Positions 53,843 to 62,816 of a DNA stretch of 64,000 bases are shown here, one piece after another. A program made the position numbers and the translations under genes. The notes under the pieces were generated by a model, which had not been told where the DNA came from, ran no database searches, and was given only the letters and a program-made list of their open reading frames with translations. Source of the DNA: Phycisphaerales bacterium (GTDB taxonomy: Bacteria > Planctomycetota > Phycisphaerae > Phycisphaerales > SM1A02); assembly GCA_029268515.1 (NCBI GenBank), contig JAQWNP010000010.1, forward strand, positions 154,330-218,329, in the 5' to 3' direction. Each line of letters starts with the position of its first letter. The stretch's first letter is position 1.

Positions 53843-55317
53843 GGGCTGGTCTCCTCTAGAGTCTTTGGCTCCACTTGCCGCAATGTCACCTCTGGATAAG
53901 AGCCAGAGTTTCCATTGAGTAAGGGTGCGCTTTGCCCATCCAGCGTAGCGTTTAAAAATGAGCGTATGTACTGACTGAGTATGAACTGAAGGCGAGTGCC
54001 ATCGATTGGGTTCGCGGATGGCCATCGCAGCACATCTGAGTTGAAAGCGAGATCGGTGAAGTCGCCAGAGCTCGTGTTTACGATGATGGCTTCGTAAGCT
54101 ACTGGTGCAAGTTCCGCCATCGTTTGTCGGTTTTGCTGTGGTAGAAGTAAGAGGTTCTGCTGTTCTGTAGTGAGGTTCGGCGCCGACCTTTGCGGACTGT
54201 TCGCAAAGAAGAAGGGCACACGCGTTCCTTCTGTTAACGGTCGCCCGCGAGCATCAGCTGAGAATGCAATGCCGGCATTGATGCGACTGTCGTCAAGGGC
54301 AGCTTGCGCAGCGGCTCCACCGCCAAGTCCATGGCCAAGTACCGCAATTCGATTGGGATCAATCTTTGATGAAATGGCTTCAGGAAAGGCCTCGCTCCCA
54401 AGCACCATGTCGAGCACAGTACTGATGTCCTGCGCTCTTACTTGCATATGCTCAAGCTGTTTTTGTTCAATTTCTTCGGGAGGCAGGGGGCCGCGTTGAT
54501 CATCTGGTAGCCGGGCCTTCATGGTAATGAGCCTTCCATCTGGCATGATCACGGCGCCAACGGAATAGGGGTGATCAATTCCAATCACAATCATGCCATG
54601 GCTGGCCAGTTCGGTGCAAAGGCCTGTATACATCCACCTCGCAAAGCCGCGTTCGCCAGTCAGAACGATCAGCGGCATTTTGGTCTCGACAGGAAATGGC
54701 TCAGGGGCATTCATAGCGGGTGACTTCACTAAGCCCCAGTAATTGAAAATCCAAGATGGAAGCTGATTTTGTTTCGCAAATGGAGGCGTTAGTTTTGAGA
54801 CGTCGGATATGTACGCCGCAGGTTGGTTGTCACTCGATCGTTGCGCTGGATACCACACCTGCAACATGAGCTCACGCTTGTCATCTCGTTGGTCGGGTGT
54901 ATAAGTCTCAGGCCTATTTTGATCAATGATATAGAACGTTTCTGTGCCAACGGCATAACGCCCAGTTGGTGGAGCAATTTGCCAGATGTTAAAAGTGGTG
55001 GTTGTCACGTAAGCCATGAAGATGCCCAAGGCGAGCAGCCCACCAACGAATAATTCTACACCTCGATAGCGATCTTGGTTCTGTTTGGTTTGGGTTATAA
55101 AGAGAATGATGATCGCACAGCCTTCAACCACATAGGCGGGTATCAGCTGCCAGCGATATCCTTCAAGGCCCAGTTGCGCCAGCGTCACGAATGCAGCGGC
55201 TATACATACGAACCAAACCCAAGTTCCACCGTAGGCGTGCCGATATTGACGCGGCGCGAGTACAACTACAGTGAGTACTGCAGCGGCGAGCAGGACGATG
55301 ACCTCAAGTGGTCGCAT
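53839..55317 (-). CDS. Membrane-anchored PAF-acetylhydrolase-like alpha/beta hydrolase lacking the nucleophile Ser
   Basis: About 492 residues. The first ~115 residues hold four membrane helices. The rest is an alpha/beta-hydrolase of the platelet-activating-factor acetylhydrolase style: GRYAVGTETFYIID, LMLQVWYPAQ, TGLCTELASHGMIVIGIDHPYS, and DPNRIAVLGHGLGGGAAAQAA. The nucleophile elbow normally reads GHSxGG; here it is GHGLGG, with Gly where the catalytic Ser belongs (codon 54328-54330). It may be inactive as a hydrolase or use another residue. The start at 55317 lies 2 bases after the FmdB-like stop; rnd overlaps its 3' end by 4 bp. Confidence 0.7.
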   Translation of the reverse strand: MRPLEVIVLLAAAVLTVVVLAPRQYRHAYGGTWVWFVCIAAAFVTLAQLGLEGYRWQLIPAYVVEGCAIIILFITQTKQNQDRYRGVELFVGGLLALGIFMAYVTTTTFNIWQIAPPTGRYAVGTETFYIIDQNRPETYTPDQRDDKRELMLQVWYPAQRSSDNQPAAYISDVSKLTPPFAKQNQLPSWIFNYWGLVKSPAMNAPEPFPVETKMPLIVLTGERGFARWMYTGLCTELASHGMIVIGIDHPYSVGAVIMPDGRLITMKARLPDDQRGPLPPEEIEQKQLEHMQVRAQDISTVLDMVLGSEAFPEAISSKIDPNRIAVLGHGLGGGAAAQAALDDSRINAGIAFSADARGRPLTEGTRVPFFFANSPQRSAPNLTTEQQNLLLLPQQNRQTMAELAPVAYEAIIVNTSSGDFTDLAFNSDVLRWPSANPIDGTRLQFILSQYIRSFLNATLDGQSAPLLNGNSGSYPEVTLRQVEPKTLEETSP

Positions 55318-55319
55318 AG

Positions 55320-55562
55320 TTAGCTCATTGAACACGGGCCGTGGGGGTTTCCACACCCACACCCGGTTGCCATAGAGGGGGCGCGCTGGCCTTTTGATGA
55401 CTGACCCACAAGTACCTCACTCAGTATGCGTTGATAGGTTCGCCCTTTGCCATCTGGATCTTCGACCAGATCATCAGCCTCTGTAAAGCGACGAAGCAGC
55501 GTCAGTCTTGAGCCATCTTCAACGGCCTGATACTCATACTGTGGCACAAACAATCCTTCCAT
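55320..55562 (-). CDS. Small FmdB-like protein with Cys-rich end
   Basis: An 80-residue protein. PQYEYQAVEDGSRLTLLRRFTEADD resembles the start of FmdB-type regulatory zinc-ribbon proteins (usually P-x-Y-E-Y), but the paired CxxC of that ribbon is missing in the first half. A Cys-rich cluster (TGCGCGNPHGPC) sits at the C-terminus instead. The function is unknown; metal binding is plausible from the Cys and His. It lies 16 bases after the metB-like stop and 2 bases before the hydrolase start, so it belongs to the same leftward unit. Confidence 0.6.
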   Translation of the reverse strand: MEGLFVPQYEYQAVEDGSRLTLLRRFTEADDLVEDPDGKGRTYQRILSEVLVGQSSKGQRAPSMATGCGCGNPHGPCSMS

Positions 55563-55578
55563 AGAGAATGCAGTTTAT

Positions 55579-56781
55579 TTAGACCTGCTCGAGCGCTCGC
55601 TCAAGGTCCTGTTGTAGGTCAGCAACGTCTTCGATCCCAATAGAAATTCTTACCAGCGAGTCACTGATGCCGAGCTCGGCTCGCGTCTCTTGGGGTAAAG
55701 ATGCATGAGTCATGATAGCTGGGTGTTCAATCAGTGACTCAACACCGCCAAGTGATTCTGCTAACTGGAAGATTGACACAGTCTCCAAGAAACGTCGTGA
55801 AGCAGCCAGATCACCTTTTAGAATAATAGTAATCATCCCACCTCCAGCAGCAGCGCCATCGATCTGCATTTGTCGGCATGCGATGTCGTATTGAGGATGA
55901 CTCTCTAGCCCAGGATAGATCACACGTTCTACCTTGGGGTGTGTCTCTAGCCACTTTGCAATGAGTTGCGCTGAGGCACAGTGCCGCCGAATTCGAATGG
56001 CGAGTGTCTTAATGCCTCTTAGAAGTAGATAACTATCAAACGGGCTCAGTACAGAGCCAACGGCGTTTTGTAGATAGCGAATGCGCTCTGCAATAGCTGC
56101 TTGCTTGGTGACAGCTATTCCTGCCAGCACATCACTGTGCCCGCCCAGGTATTTGGTGCCGGAATGAAGAACCACATCAAAGCCAAGTGTTAATGGCCGT
56201 TGCAGCATCGGGCTGGCAAATGTGCTATCACAAACGGTCAAGATGCCGCGGTCTTTTGCGATGGATGCAACGTGTTCTAGATCCACGATCGAGAGGGTTG
56301 GGTTGGTTGGCGTCTCTACCCAGATCATGCTTGTTTTTTCGTTGATTGCACTGGCAAGCGTATCGGGTTTGGTGAGGTCGACATAAGTCACGGAAATACC
56401 CTGAGTACGCTCACGGACATGTGTGAGCAGACGGTAAGAGCCGCCATAAAGATCATTCATGGCCACAACGTGGGCGCCTGCATCGTTTAGTTCAAGCAAG
56501 GTGCCCATGGCAGCCAGTCCACTTGCAAAAGCAAAGCCACCAAAAGAAACATCTTCCTGTTCAGTCAGTGAAGATCCTTCGAGTCTGGCGATACATCGTT
56601 CTAGCGCATAACGAGTTGGATTGTGACTCCGCGTGTATTCATAACCACGGTGTTCACCAGGTGAGTTTTGTGCGTATGTAGTCGCGAGTGAGACGGGAGG
56701 CATCACGGCGCCAGTGATTGGATCCGCTTGCTGGCCAGCGTGAATAACTTGAGAGTCAGGATGTAGATTGTGTTGTGCCAT
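55579..56781 (-). CDS. metB: Cystathionine gamma-lyase/synthase-type PLP enzyme
   Basis: A 400-residue Cys/Met-metabolism PLP enzyme. Features: PPVSLATTYAQ, GYEYTRSHNPTR, SGLAAMGTLLEL, VETPTNPTLSIVD, CDSTFASPMLQ and the Schiff-base Lys in VVLHSGTKYLGGHSDV. LAESLGGVESLIEHPAIMTH is the usual C-terminal block. The family includes cystathionine gamma-synthase, gamma-lyase and beta-lyase. Its partner 30 bases upstream is a cystathionine beta-synthase, which favours the gamma-lyase direction (cystathionine to cysteine). The gene symbol follows the common family name and is tentative. Confidence 0.85.
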   Translation of the reverse strand: MAQHNLHPDSQVIHAGQQADPITGAVMPPVSLATTYAQNSPGEHRGYEYTRSHNPTRYALERCIARLEGSSLTEQEDVSFGGFAFASGLAAMGTLLELNDAGAHVVAMNDLYGGSYRLLTHVRERTQGISVTYVDLTKPDTLASAINEKTSMIWVETPTNPTLSIVDLEHVASIAKDRGILTVCDSTFASPMLQRPLTLGFDVVLHSGTKYLGGHSDVLAGIAVTKQAAIAERIRYLQNAVGSVLSPFDSYLLLRGIKTLAIRIRRHCASAQLIAKWLETHPKVERVIYPGLESHPQYDIACRQMQIDGAAAGGGMITIILKGDLAASRRFLETVSIFQLAESLGGVESLIEHPAIMTHASLPQETRAELGISDSLVRISIGIEDVADLQQDLERALEQV

Positions 56782-56811
56782 TGTTCGTCTTGGTGATGCT
56801 CGCCGATAACC

Positions 56812-58218
56812 CTAAGGCATCTTGGCGCGAAGGTAGTTGATGAGGTCAATGCGAGTAATCAGTCCATAGTATTGCGAATCGTCACGCACGATTGCGACTC
56901 GGTCGGCGCGGAAGATAGGCATGAGATCGTTGATCGAGGCATCGGGTGAAACGGTTTGCAAACGGCTTGTCATGAAGTCACTCACGGGACGTTTGTTCAT
57001 GTCTGGCGAGTTCATGAGCGCCATGAGTACATCAGATTCATCCAGGATGCCGATGACTTTGTTGTCTTGGTCTAAAACTGACATCTGACTGATGTCATAA
57101 AGCCTCATCATCTTAATGGCCTGTGTCAGTGGCATATGATCTCGTAGAGTGTGATCTTCGCCGTGTAAGTGACGGCGAGCAATGAGATCGCGCAGATTGC
57201 CATGCTGTGTTCGTTCAATAAAACCTTGGTCGACCATCCAGAGATCATTGAACATTTTGTCAAGGTATTTGGCACCGTTGTCACAGATCAATGTGACAAC
57301 CCGCTTAGGCTCGGTCTGCTCGCGACAATATTGCAATGCAGCGGCAAGTAATGTGCCAACAGAAGAGCCAGCAAGAATGCCCTCTTTATGCAGCAGATCC
57401 CTCGCAGTAAAGAAAGCTTCCTTGTCGGTGATTGAGTATGCCTTATCAACAAGACTCAAGTCGAGAATATCAGGAACAAAGTCCTCTCCAATACCCTCAA
57501 CAAGCCAGCTGCCGGGCGAAATCTCTTTGCCATCGTTGACAAGTGGAGCCAGTATTGATCCCTCCGGGTCAGCAAGAATGACCTCTAGTTCCGGATTGCA
57601 TTCTTTGAGAAATCGACCGGCACCGGAAACGGTACCACCTGAACCGACACCAGCGACAAAGGCATCGACTTGGTGATCGAGCTGGTTCCAGATCTCAGGC
57701 CCTGTTGTCTCATAGTGGGCTTCAATGTTGGCTGGATTGGCGAACTGGTTGATATAAAAACTATTGGGTGTTTCACGAGCAATACGAGCTGCTACATCTT
57801 GGTAGTAGTCAGGGTGACCCTTTTCTACGTCTGATCTTGCAATGACGACTTGAGCGCCCATTGCTCGCAAATGTGAAATCTTGCCCGCACTCATCTTGTC
57901 AGGAACGACCACAGTCACCTGATAGCCCTTTTGCTGGGCAACCAAGGCCAGTGCAATGCCGGTATTGCCGGCAGTTGCTTCAATGAGATGTCCACCTATC
58001 TCCAGATGTCCTGCTGCTTCGGCGGCATCAATCATGGACACAGCAATTCGATCCTTAATCGAATTACCTGGGTTCAAAGACTCCATCTTGAAAAACAACT
58101 GGCAAGGGCCGGTGTCGAGCTTTTGGCATTCGACTATTGGTGTATTGCCAATCATCTCGAGGACGTTGTTATAGACATGAGCGAGCGGAGGCGAAGTTGT
58201 GACGTGTGGCTTATTCAT
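56812..58218 (-). CDS. Cystathionine beta-synthase with two C-terminal CBS domains
   Basis: About 468 residues. The PLP part shows IGNTPIVECQKL, MESLNPGNSIKDRIAVSMID (Schiff-base Lys), EATAGNTGIALALVAQ, AGVGSGGTVSGAGRFL and GSSVGTLLAA. Two CBS modules follow (MRLYDISQMSVLDQDNKVIG and IFRADRVAIVRDDSQYYGLI), which in eukaryotic enzymes bind S-adenosylmethionine. It condenses serine and homocysteine to cystathionine, feeding the next gene. ATG 58218 is used; ATG 58236 and a start at 58302 are alternatives with weak ribosome sites. An upstream terminator-like hairpin (58333-58364) may control it. Confidence 0.88.
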   Translation of the reverse strand: MNKPHVTTSPPLAHVYNNVLEMIGNTPIVECQKLDTGPCQLFFKMESLNPGNSIKDRIAVSMIDAAEAAGHLEIGGHLIEATAGNTGIALALVAQQKGYQVTVVVPDKMSAGKISHLRAMGAQVVIARSDVEKGHPDYYQDVAARIARETPNSFYINQFANPANIEAHYETTGPEIWNQLDHQVDAFVAGVGSGGTVSGAGRFLKECNPELEVILADPEGSILAPLVNDGKEISPGSWLVEGIGEDFVPDILDLSLVDKAYSITDKEAFFTARDLLHKEGILAGSSVGTLLAAALQYCREQTEPKRVVTLICDNGAKYLDKMFNDLWMVDQGFIERTQHGNLRDLIARRHLHGEDHTLRDHMPLTQAIKMMRLYDISQMSVLDQDNKVIGILDESDVLMALMNSPDMNKRPVSDFMTSRLQTVSPDASINDLMPIFRADRVAIVRDDSQYYGLITRIDLINYLRAKMP

Positions 58219-58332
58219 AGGGTTAGAGCCGCCCATTGTAGCGGTCTGGCGCGGAGTTATGTTTTGGGCTTTCTGGCACGCCCCAGTCAAAAAGCAGCCC
58301 AAAGGTCAAGAGGCCGATTTTGTTAAAAAAGA

Positions 58333-58364
58333 GCAGGACGTGCCAGGAATTGGTCACGCCCTGC
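58333..58364 (-). terminator. Terminator-like hairpin in the leader of the cystathionine beta-synthase gene
   Basis: Read leftwards, GCAGG...CCTGC with an inner CGTG/CACG stem encloses a five-base loop, and TC plus six T follow at 58325-58330. The stem has about 12 pairs, one mismatch and one bulge. It lies about 115 bases before the ATG of the leftward gene and after the groEL terminator, so it ends a separate short transcript or acts as an attenuator. Confidence 0.6.
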
Positions 58365-58540
58365 GAGTGGGGGGGTAAGTTGAGAACCCGCTTCAGTATT
58401 CACTGGGGGTGTGGGTCCTATACGTAGGTTGAGGGCAGCGAGTTCGATCTTGAAAGCCTGTTAGGTGCTGTTATTGCAGTTGCATTGGGCAAATCTTGGT
58501 TAAGAGCCTCTAAACACTTATAAAAATAGAAGAAAAAAAA

Positions 58541-58567
58541 CGAGGTGCTGGCCTGGCCAGCACCTCG
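58541..58567 (-). terminator. Intrinsic terminator of groES-groEL
   Basis: A perfect 13-pair stem (CGAGGTGCTGGCC and its complement) with a one-base centre is followed leftwards by eight T (58533-58540). It lies 28 bases after the groEL stop. Confidence 0.9.
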
Positions 58568-58594
58568 TCTCTAAGGAGCAGTTTACGATCGTGT

Positions 58595-60226
58595 TTAGAA
58601 ATCCATGTCATCCATGCCAGGTGCTGGAGCCTTAGACTTCTTCTCTTTGATTTCTGTAATAGCACAGTCAGTCGTGAGCAGAAGCCCAGAAATACTCGAT
58701 GCATTTTGTAGTGCAACGCGTTCGACCTTGGTAGGCACAATGACGCCGGCCTTGATGAGGTTCTCATACTTCTGAGTCATGCCGTTGTAACCCATATCAG
58801 CTTCATCAGCGTCTTCCACTCTTTGTGCGACGAGAGAACCCTCAAGGCCACAGTTTTCAGCGATCTGCCGAATTGGTGCAGAGACGGCTCGATGGACAAT
58901 GTCCACGCCAAGCTTCTCATCACCTCGGACTTTTTGACGTATGGCGTCGAGTGCGGAACGAGCACGAATGACAGCGACGCCGCCGCCTGGCAGAATGCCT
59001 TCTTCAACAGCTGCACGACAGGCATGCAACGCGTCTTCAACACGGGCCTTCTTTTCTTTCATCTCTACTTCAGTGGCAGCACCAACATTGATTTGAGCCA
59101 CGCCACCAGCCAACTTGGCCAGACGTTCCTGAAGTTTTTCAGTGTCATAATCGGAAGTTGATGCATCGATTTGTGCCTTGAGTTGCTCGATGCGACCTTT
59201 GATATCACCAGTTTTGCCAGCACCCTCAACAATCGTTGTGGTGTCCTTGTCGATGGTGATTTTCTTAGCTCGACCAAGACTTTTGAGTGTCATGCTCTCA
59301 AGGTCTACACCAAGTTCCTCCATGACAGGTTCTGCCCCGGTGAGGATAGCAATGTCTTGAAGTTGCTCTTTGCGGCGATCGCCAAAGCCTGGTGCTTTGA
59401 CCGCAACAACCTTGAGCACACCTCGAAGGCGATTGACTACAAGTGTTGCGAGCGCTTCACCGTCAATATCCTCTGCGATGATGAGGAGACTCTTTCCACT
59501 TTCGGCAACCTTGCCAAGCAATGGCAACAGATCCTTTGCGGAAGAGAGCTTCTTTTCATGAACAAGTACATAACAGTCGTCAAGGTCGGCTTCCATTGCC
59601 GCAGCATCCGTGACGAAATGTGGACTGAGATAGCCCTTATCGAACTGCATGCCTTCAACCAGCTCAACAAATGTATCGAGGCTTTTTCCTTCTTCCACGG
59701 TGATGACACCGTCCTTGCCTACCTTGTCCATCGCTTCGGCAATGATCTGCCCGATCTGAGCATCTTGGTTGGCGGCACAGGTGCCGACTTGGGCGATCTC
59801 TGTAGATGACTTCACCTTACGCGACATCTTTTCGAGTTTTTCGGTAATGGCCCGACAGGCCTCATCGATACCACGCTTAATTTGATTGGCGTTGGCACCA
59901 GCGGTGATGTTCTTGAGACCTTCAGCAAATATTGCTTCAGCGTAGATGGTAGCGGTGGTCGTTCCATCACCCGCGTCCTTTGAGGACTTTGAGGCAACTT
60001 CCTTAACCATCTGAGCACCCATATTTTCATATGGATCGCTGAGTTCAATTTCTTTTGCAACAGTCACACCGTCTTTGGTGACCGTAGGAGCGCCAAAGGA
60101 CTTTTCAAGCACAACTACGCGACCTGATGGCCCGAGTGTGACCTTTACGGCCTTGGCAAGTTTTTGAATGCCACGGAGCATCTGCTCGCGTGCGTCAATG
60201 TCATAAGCAATCTGTTTGGCAGCCAT
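58595..60226 (-). CDS. groEL: 60-kDa chaperonin GroEL
   Basis: About 543 residues of the chaperonin family: [49 protein letters not shown] (ATP site), [37 protein letters not shown], and [18 protein letters not shown]. The tail ends [11 protein letters not shown]; the classical Gly-Gly-Met repeats are reduced. GGAAGG lies before the ATG at 60226; the frame extends upstream to 60262 without similarity. It follows groES by 60 bases and ends at a strong terminator. Confidence 0.96.
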   Translation of the reverse strand: MAAKQIAYDIDAREQMLRGIQKLAKAVKVTLGPSGRVVVLEKSFGAPTVTKDGVTVAKEIELSDPYENMGAQMVKEVASKSSKDAGDGTTTATIYAEAIFAEGLKNITAGANANQIKRGIDEACRAITEKLEKMSRKVKSSTEIAQVGTCAANQDAQIGQIIAEAMDKVGKDGVITVEEGKSLDTFVELVEGMQFDKGYLSPHFVTDAAAMEADLDDCYVLVHEKKLSSAKDLLPLLGKVAESGKSLLIIAEDIDGEALATLVVNRLRGVLKVVAVKAPGFGDRRKEQLQDIAILTGAEPVMEELGVDLESMTLKSLGRAKKITIDKDTTTIVEGAGKTGDIKGRIEQLKAQIDASTSDYDTEKLQERLAKLAGGVAQINVGAATEVEMKEKKARVEDALHACRAAVEEGILPGGGVAVIRARSALDAIRQKVRGDEKLGVDIVHRAVSAPIRQIAENCGLEGSLVAQRVEDADEADMGYNGMTQKYENLIKAGVIVPTKVERVALQNASSISGLLLTTDCAITEIKEKKSKAPAPGMDDMDF

Positions 60227-60286
60227 GATGTAATCGATCCTTCCATTCCCCCAGGGGAACAAGCGCGTCTGGGTTTGATGACTCGC

Positions 60287-60577
60287 TTAGTCAATGATTC
60301 CAAGAATGTCGTCTTCGGTCATAATGAGTAGCTCTTTGCCATCAATCTTGACCTCTGTTCCTGCGTAGGAATTAAAGATAACGGTGTCACCCTTCTTAAC
60401 GGTGAAGGGGATATATGAACCAGTTTCATGATTCAAGTGTCCGTCACCAATGGCAACAATTTTGCCCTCTTTTGGTTTGTCTTTTGCGGACTCCGGTAGA
60501 AAAATGCCAGAGTCTGTCTGAGTCTGTGCTTCCGATCGCTGGATCAGAACTTTATCGCCGAGTGGTCGAACCTTCAT
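60287..60577 (-). CDS. groES: 10-kDa co-chaperonin GroES
   Basis: A 96-residue co-chaperonin: MKVRPLGDKVLIQRSEAQ, the mobile loop around TDSGIFLPESAKDKP, GKIVAIGDG, YIPFTVKKGDTVIFNSYAGTEV and ELLIMTEDDILGII. The start at 60577 matches the family N-terminus and has AGGAG upstream. No CIRCE element (inverted TTAGCACTC) is visible upstream, so HrcA control is not supported. Confidence 0.95.
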   Translation of the reverse strand: MKVRPLGDKVLIQRSEAQTQTDSGIFLPESAKDKPKEGKIVAIGDGHLNHETGSYIPFTVKKGDTVIFNSYAGTEVKIDGKELLIMTEDDILGIID

Positions 60578-60649
60578 TGCCTCGTACTCCTCTTTCCTCT
60601 TTTTATCCTTGATGCGCATTGTTCGTTTCAATACGTCGAATGTGTGATA

Positions 60650-61168
60650 TCAAACGTCCATACAATGCCCACTCTGTGTGGGCCAACTGTCTTCATAGTG
60701 TCGAGAAAGAACACGCCGCATGACCTCTAGCATGGTCTCTAGCTGAACTGGTCGGTCGAGCACGGCAAACGCGCCATCACGCAGTGATTGCGAGAGCTCA
60801 CGAGCGCTCTTGCGACGGGTTGGCTGACAAGGCCGGACCACAACGGTGGGCGGCGATGGCTCTAGGCGGCGTAGCAACTGCAGGATCCGAGCTGCGCCTG
60901 CGGGGGCCACCGAGCCCGCAGCCTCTTCACCAGACCTGAGTGGTGTGGTGAGGTCGACCACAGCAATATGTACAGGAACATTCTGGATGACTTCTGCAGC
61001 TTCTTCACCATTACCCACATCGATGCACTCGATTCCCATTGGGCTGAGTAGGTGCGGTAAGCGATGCAAGGGGGTCTCATCACGCCAGTCGTTATGGGTT
61101 AACAACAACGTCAACCGGCCTGAGCCAGCTCTTTGAATTGGCGTATTGTTCTCTGTCTGCATCATCAT
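60650..61168 (-). CDS. Degenerate receiver-domain protein
   Basis: About 172 residues with the alternating pattern of a response-regulator receiver: LTLLLTHNDW, HLLSPMGIECIDVGNGEEAAEVI, VHIAVVDLTTPL (position of the phospho-acceptor Asp), ARILQLLRRLEPSPPTVVV, and GAFAVLDRPVQLETMLEVMRRVL. The N-terminal acidic pair is reduced (H-N-D) and the conserved Lys-Pro is Arg-Pro, so normal phosphorylation is doubtful. No output domain is present. It lies 73 bases before groES on the same strand. Start chosen at ATG 61168, the first of a run of three ATG; ATG 61180 is also possible. Confidence 0.6.
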   Translation of the reverse strand: MMMQTENNTPIQRAGSGRLTLLLTHNDWRDETPLHRLPHLLSPMGIECIDVGNGEEAAEVIQNVPVHIAVVDLTTPLRSGEEAAGSVAPAGAARILQLLRRLEPSPPTVVVRPCQPTRRKSARELSQSLRDGAFAVLDRPVQLETMLEVMRRVLSRHYEDSWPTQSGHCMDV

Positions 61169-61285
61169 GGCGCACAACACCTTGCTCTACTGTGTTGCAA
61201 CTCCCATGCCTGATCACGAAACGAGTGAATTCACTCAAGATATTGATCTGTAAGGGCTTAGAGGTGATCGTAGAGAGGGCCTTCT

Positions 61286-61317
61286 GGCTGGGTCCCTGTC
61301 AGGGGCGATTCCCAGCC
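61286..61317 (-). other. Hairpin downstream of asnS
   Basis: GGCTGGG...CCCAGCC forms a seven-pair stem enclosing a smaller CCTG/CAGG hairpin, about 60 bases after the asnS stop. No T-run follows on the leftward strand. It may protect or process the asnS mRNA end, or end it with Rho. Confidence 0.35.
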
Positions 61318-61376
61318 CCAATGGCCTGCCATTGTGGCACTCTATTTAAGGATGGGGGGACCTGCACCGAGGGTGC

Positions 61377-62816
61377 TCAGAATTGAGCACTTCGAGGTGT
61401 TCGAGGATAAGGAATGACATCTCGGACATTGGCCATTCCAGTGATATACGCAATCGTACGCTCCAAGCCAAGGCCAAACCCTGAATGAGGGACGGTCCCG
61501 TAGCGACGAAGATCGCGGTACCACCAGTAGGCTTCACGGGGTACACCAGATTCATCAATCCTGGCATCAAGGACATCAAGGCGCTCTTCACGTTGTGAAC
61601 CACCGATGATTTCTCCAATGCCTGGAGCAAGCACGTCCATAGCGGCCACTGTTTTGCCGTCGTCATTCAATCGCATGTAGAACGCCTTAATTTCTTTCGG
61701 GTAGTTCATGACTACGACAGGGCAGCCAAGCTCGCTGACCAACCATCGCTCGTGCTCTGATTGAAGATCTGTTCCCCAAGTCACGGGATACTCAAACTTG
61801 GTGCCACCGGAGATGGCTTTTTCAAGCCGAGCAACAGCCTCTGAATATTCAATCCGTGCAAAGCTCACATCAAGGAAACGTTCCAAGCGATCAATACAGT
61901 CTTTGTCAATGCGCTGCTGGAAGAAAGCCATATCCTCTGGACACTTTTCCAAGACCTCACGAAAAATGGATTTAAGGAATGCTTCCGCGAGGTTGGCGTT
62001 GTCGTTAAGGTCGGCGAAAGCGAGTTCCGGCTCGACCATCCAGAACTCTGCAAGATGGCGAGAAGTGTTTGATTTTTCTGCACGAAATGTTGGGCCGAAC
62101 GTATAGACGCGGCTCAACGCTAGGCAATATGCCTCAACATTAAGCTGTCCAGATACTGTTAAAAAGCTTTCTTTTCCGAAGAAATCTTGCGTGTAATCAA
62201 CTTCTCCAGATTCATCGCGAGGCAGGTTCTGCATATCTAAAGTTGATACGCGGAAGAGCTCTCCAGCGCCCTCGCAGTCACTTGCAGTAATGATTGGGGT
62301 ATGAACCCACATGAAACCTTCATTTGACAGAAAGTTGTGTATTGCTTGAGAAACACAGTGGCGGACTCGAGCCACTGCGCCGAATGTATTGGTGCGAGGG
62401 CGTAAGTGTGCAAAGTCACGTAAGTATTCAAAGGTGTGTCGCTTTGCTGACGCGGGGTACGTATCTGGATCGTCAACCCATCCAATCACTTCAATATTTG
62501 ATGCTTGCATCTCAACATTTTGTCCCTTCCCTGTAGATTGCACGAGATGGCCGGTGACAATGATTGAGCAACCCGTCGTTAAACTCTTTACTTGCTCTTC
62601 GTAGTTCTCCAACTCTGACGGTGCGACGACTTGAATCAGATCCATACAAGAGCCATCGGTGAGATGAATGAAAGAAAAGCCAGCCTTGGAATCGCGGCGG
62701 GTACGAACCCAGCCCTTCAAGACAACCTTTTGCGTGACATCATCGGTTGGAATCGCGGGGTTATTGAGCACATCGACAACACGAAGGTCTTGAGTATGGG
62801 ATGGGGCAGGGGGCAT
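61377..62816 (-). CDS. asnS: Asparagine--tRNA ligase
   Basis: A 479-residue class II synthetase. The N-terminal OB-fold anticodon-binding domain includes [22 protein letters not shown]. Class II motif 2 is [22 protein letters not shown]; motif 3 is [29 protein letters not shown] is typical of the AsnRS/AspRS group, and the compact size without an AspRS insertion supports AsnRS. It charges tRNA-Asn in protein synthesis. The unit appears monocistronic. Confidence 0.94.
   Translation of the reverse strand: MPPAPSHTQDLRVVDVLNNPAIPTDDVTQKVVLKGWVRTRRDSKAGFSFIHLTDGSCMDLIQVVAPSELENYEEQVKSLTTGCSIIVTGHLVQSTGKGQNVEMQASNIEVIGWVDDPDTYPASAKRHTFEYLRDFAHLRPRTNTFGAVARVRHCVSQAIHNFLSNEGFMWVHTPIITASDCEGAGELFRVSTLDMQNLPRDESGEVDYTQDFFGKESFLTVSGQLNVEAYCLALSRVYTFGPTFRAEKSNTSRHLAEFWMVEPELAFADLNDNANLAEAFLKSIFREVLEKCPEDMAFFQQRIDKDCIDRLERFLDVSFARIEYSEAVARLEKAISGGTKFEYPVTWGTDLQSEHERWLVSELGCPVVVMNYPKEIKAFYMRLNDDGKTVAAMDVLAPGIGEIIGGSQREERLDVLDARIDESGVPREAYWWYRDLRRYGTVPHSGFGLGLERTIAYITGMANVRDVIPYPRTPRSAQF

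Noticed and set aside
59171..59809. Rightward 212-codon frame antisense to groEL
   Set aside because: It mirrors the codon pattern of groEL, has no Shine-Dalgarno and no recognisable domain.
60578..60649. CIRCE operator upstream of groES
   Set aside because: No TTAGCACTC inverted repeat or close variant is present in the gap.
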